A stretch of DNA of 64,000 bases from Clostridium tyrobutyricum DSM 2637 = ATCC 25755 = JCM 11008 (GTDB lineage: Bacteria > Bacillota > Clostridia > Clostridiales > Clostridiaceae), in assembly GCF_000359585.1 (NCBI RefSeq), contig NZ_APMH01000002.1, forward strand, positions 62,001-126,000, read 5' to 3'. Positions 56,825 through 64,000 of this stretch are shown here, in pieces. The notes beneath the pieces are model-generated. The model searched no databases. It saw only the letters and a program-made list of their open reading frames with translations, and was not told where the DNA came from. A program made the position numbers and the translations under genes. The number at the start of each line of letters is the position of its first letter. Positions within the stretch are counted from its first letter, which is position 1.

Positions 56825-59260
56825 ATGTACAGTACTAAAATTGATGAAAAATGGCAAAAAAAGTGGGAAGAAACACATATCTATAAATTCAACGAAGATG
56901 ATATAAAAAATAAATTATATGTAATGGAGATGTTCTCATATCCATCAGGCAGCAGACTTCATGCAGGTCATTGGTTCAATTATGCCCCTGTAGATTCCTG
57001 GGCCAGATTAAAAAGAATGCAGGGATACAATGTATTTCAGCCTATGGGTTTTGATTCATTTGGTCTGCCTGCTGAAAATTATGCCATAAAAACTGGGATA
57101 CATCCAAGTGATTCCACTGAAAAAAATATTGCTACAATGGAAAAACAGCTCAAATCAATGGGTGCAATGTTTAATTGGGAAAATGAAGTAATTACATGTC
57201 ATCCTGATTATTACAAATGGAATCAGTGGCTGTTCCTGCAATTATATAAACATGGTTTGGCTTACAGGAAAAATGCTCCTGTAAATTGGTGCCCTAGTTG
57301 TAACACAGTTTTGGCAAATGAACAAGTTCAAGAAGGCTGTTGCGAAAGATGTGGTACTGAAGTTACTAAAAAAGATTTAACCCAGTGGTTCTTCAAAATA
57401 ACAGATTACGCAGAGGAACTACTTCAGGATTTAGATAAATTAGACTGGCCGGAAACTACAAAGGCTATGCAAAGACATTGGATAGGTAAATCCACAGGTA
57501 CTAACGTAACTTTTAAAGTAGTTGACTCAGACATTGAATTCAGCGTATTCACTACAAGAGTTGATACCTTGTTCGGTGTTACATATGTAGTTCTATCACC
57601 TGAAAATAAACTAGTAGATAAAATAGCTAAAGAACAATATAGAGAACAGATAGAAAATTACAAAGAACAAGCTAAAAAGCAGACTGAAATTGAAAGACAA
57701 TCCATTACAAGAGAGAAAACAGGTGTATTCTCTGGATCGTATGCTATAAATCCTATAAATGGTCGAAAAGTACCTATATGGATAGGTGATTATGTATTAA
57801 ATACATATGGAACAGGTGCTGTAATGGCTGTTCCTGCACATGATGAAAGAGATTTTGACTTTGCCACAAAATATAAACTACCTATTGAAAGAGTTATAGA
57901 TGGTGGTGATACCCTTCCTTATATAGAACATGGAAAAATGATAAACAGTGGCGAATTCAACGGTTTATCTACAAAAGACGGCAAAAAAGCTGTAACTAAG
58001 AAATTAGAGGAAATGGGTTTAGGTTCAGGAAAGGTAAATTATAGGTTAAGAGATTGGCTTGTTTCAAGACAGAGGTACTGGGGAACTCCTATTCCTGTAG
58101 TTTATTGTGAAAAATGCGGAGTAGTTCCTGTACCAGAAGAACAACTTCCGGTTGAACTTCCTTACGATGTAGAATTTTCTCCTGATGGAAAATCCCCTCT
58201 TTTAAAATCGGAGAAATTTATGAATACAACTTGTCCTCATTGTGGAAGTCCTGCGAAAAGAGAAGCTGACACACTTGACACTTTTGTATGTTCTTCATGG
58301 TATTATCTAAGATATGTAGATAATAAGAATTCCGAAAAACCTTTTGACGAGGATAAAATAAATAAGATGCTTCCTGTTGATATGTACGTAGGTGGCCGCG
58401 AACATGCCTGCATGCATCTACTATATGCCAGATTTATTACCAAAGCCCTTAGGGATATGGGATATTTAAACTTTGATGAACCATTCTTATCTTTAAAACA
58501 TCAAGGTGTAATACTAGGCCCTGATGGTCAAAAAATGAGTAAATCCAAAGGTAATACCATATCTCCAGATGATTGCATAAAAGAATATGGGGCTGATGTA
58601 TTCAGAATGTACCTTATGTTCGGTTTTGACTACACAGAAGGCGGCGCATGGAGTGATGATGGTATTAAATCCATGAGTAAATTTGTAGATAGAATTGAAA
58701 GATATATATCTCAATCCAAAGAAGCTATAGAAGATACTAAGAATAATACTAAAACTTCCATGGATACTCCTGAAAAGGACTTGAACTATGTCAGAAATTT
58801 TACTATAAAATCAGTATTAACTGATACTAATAAATTCCAATTCAATACTTCTATTGCAAGAATGATGGAATTTACTAATGAACTTTCAAAATACCTAAAA
58901 ATTAAAAATAAAAATATTAAGTTCCTAGAAGATACTATAATCGACTTTGTCAAGATATTAGCCCCTTTTGCACCACATTTTGCAGAAGAACAGTGGGAAC
59001 TTCTTGGTAAAAAATATTCTATATTCAATGAAAAATGGCCTGAATTTGATGAAAAGGCACTTGTAAAAGATGAAATTGAAATTGCCATACAGGTAAATGG
59101 AAAAATAAAATCAAAAATAAATATACAGACCGGTTTATCAGAGGATGAAATAAAAGAAATATCCTTATCTCAGGAAAATGTAAAATCAGCTATTGGCAAT
59201 AAATCTGTTAAAAAAATTATAGTAGTACGTGGAAGACTTGTAAATATAGTTGCAAAATAA
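56825..59260 (+). CDS. leuS: leucyl-tRNA synthetase
   Basis: Class Ia synthetase of 811 residues. HIGH motif as HAGH (46-49 in [13 protein letters not shown]), Zn-site [15 protein letters not shown] with [10 protein letters not shown]1 editing domain (about 220-410; [19 protein letters not shown]), the KMSKS motif in [12 protein letters not shown], and an anticodon-binding C-terminus. AAAGGAG precedes the ATG. It is alone in its transcript, ending at the hairpin at 59269. Confidence 0.97.
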   Translation: MYSTKIDEKWQKKWEETHIYKFNEDDIKNKLYVMEMFSYPSGSRLHAGHWFNYAPVDSWARLKRMQGYNVFQPMGFDSFGLPAENYAIKTGIHPSDSTEKNIATMEKQLKSMGAMFNWENEVITCHPDYYKWNQWLFLQLYKHGLAYRKNAPVNWCPSCNTVLANEQVQEGCCERCGTEVTKKDLTQWFFKITDYAEELLQDLDKLDWPETTKAMQRHWIGKSTGTNVTFKVVDSDIEFSVFTTRVDTLFGVTYVVLSPENKLVDKIAKEQYREQIENYKEQAKKQTEIERQSITREKTGVFSGSYAINPINGRKVPIWIGDYVLNTYGTGAVMAVPAHDERDFDFATKYKLPIERVIDGGDTLPYIEHGKMINSGEFNGLSTKDGKKAVTKKLEEMGLGSGKVNYRLRDWLVSRQRYWGTPIPVVYCEKCGVVPVPEEQLPVELPYDVEFSPDGKSPLLKSEKFMNTTCPHCGSPAKREADTLDTFVCSSWYYLRYVDNKNSEKPFDEDKINKMLPVDMYVGGREHACMHLLYARFITKALRDMGYLNFDEPFLSLKHQGVILGPDGQKMSKSKGNTISPDDCIKEYGADVFRMYLMFGFDYTEGGAWSDDGIKSMSKFVDRIERYISQSKEAIEDTKNNTKTSMDTPEKDLNYVRNFTIKSVLTDTNKFQFNTSIARMMEFTNELSKYLKIKNKNIKFLEDTIIDFVKILAPFAPHFAEEQWELLGKKYSIFNEKWPEFDEKALVKDEIEIAIQVNGKIKSKINIQTGLSEDEIKEISLSQENVKSAIGNKSVKKIIVVRGRLVNIVAK

Positions 59261-59268
59261 CAGTTGGA

Positions 59269-59291
59269 CAGTTGAATACATAATTCAACTG
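59269..59291 (+). terminator. terminator after leuS
   Basis: CAGTTGAAT/ATTCAACTG, 9-bp stem with a 5-nt loop, preceded by a near copy CAGTTGGA. The T-run is poor. Confidence 0.6.
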
Positions 59292-59303
59292 CCCATTCCC
59301 TTC

Positions 59304-60101
59304 TTACATTAATCTGCTATACATTTGAATAGTTTTTTCTGTAGACTTCAATAGGTTTACTAAATCATAGACTTCGCCCTCTTCAATAACACTGTTTAAC
59401 TGTTTTTGAAATCTTGTGGAATCTGACAATTTTCCCATAGAAGACAATGTAAGTATATTATTCATTATATCTGATACCAAACTTGATTTCACTTCAAATA
59501 ATTTTTGGGCATCTTTTATTTCGTCCTTGATTTCAAGCATTTGTTCATCAAGTTTAAATGCCAGATCTGCAGCACTTTTAAGTTTATGTTTTATATAATC
59601 CGGTATTTCATGTTTATATTTATAATTTAAAGAGTGTTCTATAGTAGCCCAAAAATTCATGGCAAGTGTTCTTATCTGGAACTCAGCCAGTATATCCTTT
59701 TCGCCTTCTGCCATATTCACAGGATATTTAATTATAACATGATAACTTCTATAACCGCTGTTTTTCACATTTGTTACATAATCCTTTTCATACATTATCT
59801 GCATATCTTTTCTATTCCTGATTATCTCAACTACCCTTTGAACATCATCTACAAATTGACACATTACCCTTATACCTGCAATATCCTCCATTTCATACTC
59901 TATTCTATTGAGAGGTATATTAAATTTATTAGCCTTTTCAAGTATGCTGGATATTTCCTTTACCCTTCCAGTTACAAACTCTATAGGCGAATATTCATTC
60001 TTCTTTCTGTATTCAAGTCTTATGCTCTTAATTTTTACCTTTAATTCTTCAACTGCCTGTTTATATGGTATTAAAAATGTTTTCCACTCTCCTATTGCCA
60101 A
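59304..60101 (-). CDS. relQ: small alarmone synthetase (RelQ/YjbM-type GTP pyrophosphokinase)
   Basis: 265-residue single-domain (p)ppGpp synthetase with no hydrolase, TGS or ACT domain. The RelA/SpoT motif set is present: EYSPIEFVTGRVKEISSILEK, DIAGIRVMCQFVDDV, YVTNVKNSGYRSYHVIIKYP and EFQIRTLAMNFWATIEHSLNYKYK. The helical C-terminus fits the tetramer-forming RelQ type. TTG 60101 follows GAGAGGG. Its transcript is divergent from the DUF2225 gene. Confidence 0.92.
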   Translation of the reverse strand: MAIGEWKTFLIPYKQAVEELKVKIKSIRLEYRKKNEYSPIEFVTGRVKEISSILEKANKFNIPLNRIEYEMEDIAGIRVMCQFVDDVQRVVEIIRNRKDMQIMYEKDYVTNVKNSGYRSYHVIIKYPVNMAEGEKDILAEFQIRTLAMNFWATIEHSLNYKYKHEIPDYIKHKLKSAADLAFKLDEQMLEIKDEIKDAQKLFEVKSSLVSDIMNNILTLSSMGKLSDSTRFQKQLNSVIEEGEVYDLVNLLKSTEKTIQMYSRLM

Positions 60102-60228
60102 CTCTACCCTCTCCTACATATATGAACTAAAATAATTTTATAACAAAATCTATACAAAATCAAAATTATATGATTTTTTTTGATATAATTAAATTATAAT
60201 ATTATTTATGATAAGGGTGAAATTTTAA

Positions 60229-61002
60229 ATGTCCAAAGAAATGTCTAATTCAATCCTATATAATCCAGAAGAACAAATCTCTATGTTATATGATAGAAAA
60301 ATAACCTGTCCAGTATGCGGCAGTGTATTTAAAGCTAGAGCCATTAAAAAAAATTCATATAGAATAATAAAAAAAGATCCTGATTTTTTTATAAGGTATT
60401 CAAGAATAAGTCCTTATTTCTATGATGTATGGGTATGCGATGAATGTGGATACGCATCTATAAAAACCGATTTTGAAAAGCTTTCAGATTATGATGCTGA
60501 TACAATAAAAGAACAGCTGACACCAAAGTGGCATAAGAAGAACTTTCCTGAAGTATATGATATTGACCTTGCCATTCAAAGATATAAACTATCTCTATTA
60601 AATTATTATACTATAAATTCGAAACCTAGCAAGAAAGCGATGAATTATCTTAAACTGGCATGGATGTACAGGCTTAAGGAAGATTCAAAAAATGAAATGA
60701 ATTTTTTAACACAGGCTTTGGATAATTTAAATTCTGCCTATTTCAACGAATCATTTCCTATGTATGGTATGAATAAATTTACTGCAATGTATCTTATAGG
60801 TGAATTGATGAGACGTACTGGTGCAGGAGAAAAATCCTTAATTTGGTTTAGTCAGGTTATAACTTCTACCATGGCATCTGAGAATATCAAGGATTTAGCG
60901 CGTCAGCAGAAAAATCTAGTAAGCAACGAAGTCAATGAAAATTCTATCAATAAACAACAAAAGGATAAAAAAAAGGGCCTCTTTAACAAGTTCCGTATAT
61001 AA
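60229..61002 (+). CDS. DUF2225 family protein
   Basis: 257 residues: two Cys pairs (CPVCGSVF and CDECGYA, residues about 26 and 69) that would bind one zinc, followed by a TPR-like helical region (about 110-235). The function of the family is not known. GGGTGAAA precedes the ATG. Confidence 0.82.
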   Translation: MSKEMSNSILYNPEEQISMLYDRKITCPVCGSVFKARAIKKNSYRIIKKDPDFFIRYSRISPYFYDVWVCDECGYASIKTDFEKLSDYDADTIKEQLTPKWHKKNFPEVYDIDLAIQRYKLSLLNYYTINSKPSKKAMNYLKLAWMYRLKEDSKNEMNFLTQALDNLNSAYFNESFPMYGMNKFTAMYLIGELMRRTGAGEKSLIWFSQVITSTMASENIKDLARQQKNLVSNEVNENSINKQQKDKKKGLFNKFRI

Positions 61003-61014
61003 ATTTTATGTTCT

Positions 61015-61701
61015 TTAGAGTATTATTACAGGATCAAAATCTATATAATCAGCTGATGTAAGTATGTATTCTATGCCTTCTATTGATCCTGTTACGGCTT
61101 TTGCAAGAGCCTCCCCATGAAGATGTCCATATATAACCTTTTCCACACTATACTCTTTTAGTACATCTATAAAACTTGACTTCATGGATTTTTCACTTAT
61201 AGGTGGATAATGCACCATTACAATAAATTTTTTATATCCTTCATTTGATGCACAGTTCAAAGAATTCCTTAATCTTAAAATTTCTCTATTATAAATTTTT
61301 TCATCATGCTGTGTAAAATTTTCCGACTCAGGATATATCCATCCTCGTGTACCACATATTGCATATTCTCCATATGCAAAAAAATTGTTTTGGATAAAAT
61401 CCATATCATCATATAAATTATTAAGTTTAGTTATGCTGGTCCACCAATAATCATGATTTCCCTTTATCAATATCTTTCTTCCAGGTAATTTATGAATCCA
61501 TTCCAAATCCCAAAATCCATTTTTCATGTCCATTGACCATGAAATATCCCCTGCTATAAGTACTGTATCATCAGATTTAATTTTATTTATCCAATTATTA
61601 TATATTTTTTTGTCATGTTCAAACCAGTTGTTTCCAAATACACCCATAGGTTTATTTCCACTGCTGTCCAGGTGTAAATCAGATATTGCAAATAAAGCCA
61701 A
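61015..61701 (-). CDS. metallophosphoesterase
   Basis: 228 residues of the calcineurin-like superfamily. Metal ligands: ISDLHLD (N-terminus), VLIAGDISWSMD, LIKGNHDYWW and the later MVHYPP and YGHLHGEAL. It may act on nucleotides or phosphoesters; no substrate can be inferred. TTG 61701 follows AAGGTGA. Confidence 0.87.
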   Translation of the reverse strand: MALFAISDLHLDSSGNKPMGVFGNNWFEHDKKIYNNWINKIKSDDTVLIAGDISWSMDMKNGFWDLEWIHKLPGRKILIKGNHDYWWTSITKLNNLYDDMDFIQNNFFAYGEYAICGTRGWIYPESENFTQHDEKIYNREILRLRNSLNCASNEGYKKFIVMVHYPPISEKSMKSSFIDVLKEYSVEKVIYGHLHGEALAKAVTGSIEGIEYILTSADYIDFDPVIIL

Positions 61702-61752
61702 ACTTAATCACCTTCTAAAACATATTATATCTTTATATATGCACATATCATT

Positions 61753-62019
61753 TCACTTTTTATTTAAATTATTATCTATGTCAACTACATAGGCTATTAC
61801 TTTTGCAACAGCATCATACAATTCTACAGGTATACTGTCACCTACATCTATATTTGTAAGTAAATTGGCAAGCTCTTTATCATAGATAACAGGCACATCA
61901 GATTTCCTGGCTTTTTTTAAAATGTTATCAGCTATTTGTCCAATACCTGCTGCAGTAACAACTGGTGATTCATAATTAACATCATATTTTAAAGCGGCAG
62001 CCTTTTTTTTGTTATTAAT
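61753..62019 (-). CDS. FlhB-like C-terminal domain protein (YlqH-like; ATT start inferred)
   Basis: 88 residues matching the cytosolic domain of FlhB/EscU export switch proteins, without membrane helices. The N-terminus KKKAAALKYD, then SPVVTAAGIGQIADNILKKA, VPVIYDKELANLL and GDSIPVELYDAVAKVIAYV are the family pattern. The NPTH cleavage site is absent. The best start is ATT 62019, 9 nt after AGAGG; no ATG, GTG or TTG is in frame at that spot. It follows the FliK-like gene, as ylqG-ylqH in Bacillus. Confidence 0.82.
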   Translation of the reverse strand: MNNKKKAAALKYDVNYESPVVTAAGIGQIADNILKKARKSDVPVIYDKELANLLTNIDVGDSIPVELYDAVAKVIAYVVDIDNNLNKK

Positions 62020-62033
62020 AACAAATCACCTCT

Positions 62034-64000
62034 TTAAGCCCTTGTATTTATTACACCAAGCTCACTATCTTGGAAAAACTCCCTGCAAGTTGATATATTA
62101 ATATCTTCTTTCTTTTCATTAAATTCTATATTTATATTATATCCTAATTGAGATAAGCTCTCCACTATTTTTTTATTGCCTTTTGCCAAAATTTTACTCC
62201 ATAAACCTACGCTCTCTATATTTACATTCATATTTTTATTTTTTACACTTAAATAGGCATCAACAATTCCCATATTTTCTGTACTAATAGAAGTAGCAAT
62301 TTTCACATTGGTAGTATCTATTTTTTTCCCCTTTTTCCTTTCGTCTCTTATCATCATCTTGAAATTATAATCATTATTTTGAATTTTCAAAGGTAAATCC
62401 ATATAATAATACGAATTGGAAACTGTATTAAACACCTTAAAATCATTAATCACACTATTTATAATACTATTTTTATTAGCAATAGGCGATTTTCCATCTG
62501 AAATCATATTTTTTATAATATTTATGATCTCTTGTGTTTTACTATTAATTTGATCTTTTATAATACTTTCAGTATTGTTTATTGTGCCTTGTGTTACTGT
62601 TTGTGATTTATCTTTGAGCTCAATATTATTAAGTATATCATTTATTATATTTAATTTTTCAATGTTTTCATCTACTGTTCCATCAATACCACTCAAAATA
62701 TTTTTATAGGATGACATGACAAGCCTTCCTTTATCACTTTCTAATGGTATGTCATTATTTGATAAATATTTTAATATAAAACTTTCTCTTTCTTGTGGAT
62801 TATTTTTTAATTCATTTACAATGGTTTCAATATCTTTTCCATTGTATAATTTAGCATTCAAATCTATATTGTTTTTAATAAATGTAACTAATTCTTCATT
62901 ATTTAGTTTTGACAGATTTGAAATTATGGATTGTCCTTTTGCACTATCCTCTGGTATGTTTTGAACCGATAAATACTCTTTTATCAGATTTTCCCTTTGA
63001 ATCGGATCTTTTGCAAGAATATTTATGACTTTCTGTTTATCTTTAGTATCACTTATTATTTGATTTATAACATTTGTACCCCTACTATTCAAATCTACAT
63101 TATTTTTAATAAATGTAACTAATTCTCCATCATCTAATTTAGATAAGTTTGAAATTATAAATTTACCTTTTGCACTATCCTCAGGTATATTTTCAAGTGA
63201 CAAATAATCTTCTATTAATCGTTCTCTCTGACCTGAATCCTTTGTAATCATACTTATAATCTCTTGTTTATCCTTAGTATTGTTTATTATTTGATTTATA
63301 ACATTTGTACCTTCACTATTCAAATCCATACTATTTTCAACAACTGTCGTATTTAGTTTTTGTGATAAATTTTCAATTTCTTTATATATACTGGAATCAT
63401 TCTTAAATATATTATTAAAACTTTTTATATTTTCACTATTTAAGTCTATATTATTTTCAATAAAAGTTAATACATCTTTATCACTTAGTGTCGACAATTG
63501 CTCAAAAAAGGTTTTAAGATTTTCAGTTATAAATTTTCCTTCAGAACTTTCCAAAGATATGCTCTTACTTGCAAGATACTTTTCTATAAAATCACTTTTT
63601 TCTTCTGGATTACTTTGAATCTTGTTCATAAAATCGAAAAGTGTTTTTATATTGGAAATATTATCTTTAGTAAGAGAAATATTATGATTCAGCATTTCTT
63701 TAATAACTCCATAATCTTTTTCAGTCAGATTCATGAATTTTTCTTTTATAAAAAGTTCTATGGGATCTTTGCCTGGATTTTGATTCCCTGTTTCCTCATT
63801 TACAACTTTTAATTTAATTTTTCCATCTTCAAATCCTGAAACCTCAAATTTCATCATTTCATTCTCAGATATTTTTTCTGGATTTTCTACAGATGCAGGA
63901 AACTGCCAGCCATCTGAACGCTTTAACAATATGTTTCCTGAGCCATCCTCTGTTTTTACTACTTTAGCTGAAAATTTCTCTCCTATATCAAAAGAAAGTT
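62034..64000 (-). CDS. FliK/YlqG-like hook-length-type protein, partial (5' end beyond window)
   Basis: At least 655 residues; the frame is open to the right edge, so the start is not seen. The visible N-terminal part (EKFSAKVVKTEDGSGNILLK) is a small beta domain, followed by a long middle built of about eight near-repeats around LSxxDxLVTFIxNNxDLN with spacing of roughly 55-95 residues, and a C-terminal region with MDLPLKIQNNDYNFKMMIRDERKKG typical of YlqG/FliK C-domains. Rich in N, K, D and I. Role unknown; its FlhB-like partner is 14 bases downstream. Confidence 0.75.
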   Translation of the reverse strand, partial: LSFDIGEKFSAKVVKTEDGSGNILLKRSDGWQFPASVENPEKISENEMMKFEVSGFEDGKIKLKVVNEETGNQNPGKDPIELFIKEKFMNLTEKDYGVIKEMLNHNISLTKDNISNIKTLFDFMNKIQSNPEEKSDFIEKYLASKSISLESSEGKFITENLKTFFEQLSTLSDKDVLTFIENNIDLNSENIKSFNNIFKNDSSIYKEIENLSQKLNTTVVENSMDLNSEGTNVINQIINNTKDKQEIISMITKDSGQRERLIEDYLSLENIPEDSAKGKFIISNLSKLDDGELVTFIKNNVDLNSRGTNVINQIISDTKDKQKVINILAKDPIQRENLIKEYLSVQNIPEDSAKGQSIISNLSKLNNEELVTFIKNNIDLNAKLYNGKDIETIVNELKNNPQERESFILKYLSNNDIPLESDKGRLVMSSYKNILSGIDGTVDENIEKLNIINDILNNIELKDKSQTVTQGTINNTESIIKDQINSKTQEIINIIKNMISDGKSPIANKNSIINSVINDFKVFNTVSNSYYYMDLPLKIQNNDYNFKMMIRDERKKGKKIDTTNVKIATSISTENMGIVDAYLSVKNKNMNVNIESVGLWSKILAKGNKKIVESLSQLGYNINIEFNEKKEDINISTCREFFQDSELGVINTRA

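Overview
The window is a low-GC (about 30 % by eye), gene-dense stretch of a Clostridium-type chromosome (cluster I Firmicutes; resemblance to the C. kluyveri / C. ljungdahlii group is a guess). The evidence is the AAGGAGG-type ribosome sites with frequent TTG/GTG starts, a spore cortex hydrolase gene (sleB), the cggR-gap-pgk-tpiA-gpmI-eno operon next to sigma-54, T-box leaders and a FliK-like/FlhB-like pair. No prophage, insertion sequence or CRISPR array was seen.

Layout. 1-3 kb: a GNAT acetyltransferase, a glycerophosphodiesterase and a TauE/SafE exporter. 3-6 kb: secG-rnr-smpB (minus strand). 6-10 kb: an agr-type peptide-signalling island, made of two paralogous membrane proteins around AgrB, a 46-residue AgrD precursor, and a sensor kinase whose membrane and kinase halves are split by a frameshift at an A7 run. 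10-19 kb: rpoN, then cggR and the lower-glycolysis operon. 19-24 kb: trmL-degV-trxB, a nucleotidase, mntP under a yybP-ykoY manganese riboswitch, and tRNA-Leu. 24-36 kb: two half-size EamA transporters, VanW, cinA, nth, plsC, queG, the cysK-cysE operon under a cysteine T-box, sleB, an M-box (Mg2+) leader before a soluble MgtE-like protein, and a RACE-type ferredoxin/ASKHA protein. 36-44 kb: a YgiQ radical-SAM protein, lipid-related genes (lipid kinase, pssA), CBS and VTT proteins. 42-48 kb: a polyphosphate cluster (HD protein, Ppx, divergent degenerate Ppx, Ppk). 48-64 kb: serine dehydratase, a nucleoside kinase, YetF/DUF4363, class II aldolase fba with a possible CggR box, a CYTH protein, a DUF5685-DnaJ pair, tRNA-Gln, leuS under a leucine T-box, small alarmone synthetase relQ, DUF2225, a phosphoesterase, and an FlhB-like/FliK-like pair cut by the window end.

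The genes mostly serve central metabolism (glycolysis from aldolase to enolase), phosphate and alarmone metabolism, metal homeostasis under two riboswitches, cysteine and serine metabolism, and cell-cell signalling. The most unusual features are the agr island with its split orphan kinase, three genes whose only well-placed start is ATT, an MntP with a periodic cysteine insert, and DUF5685 with phytoene-synthase-like aspartate motifs.
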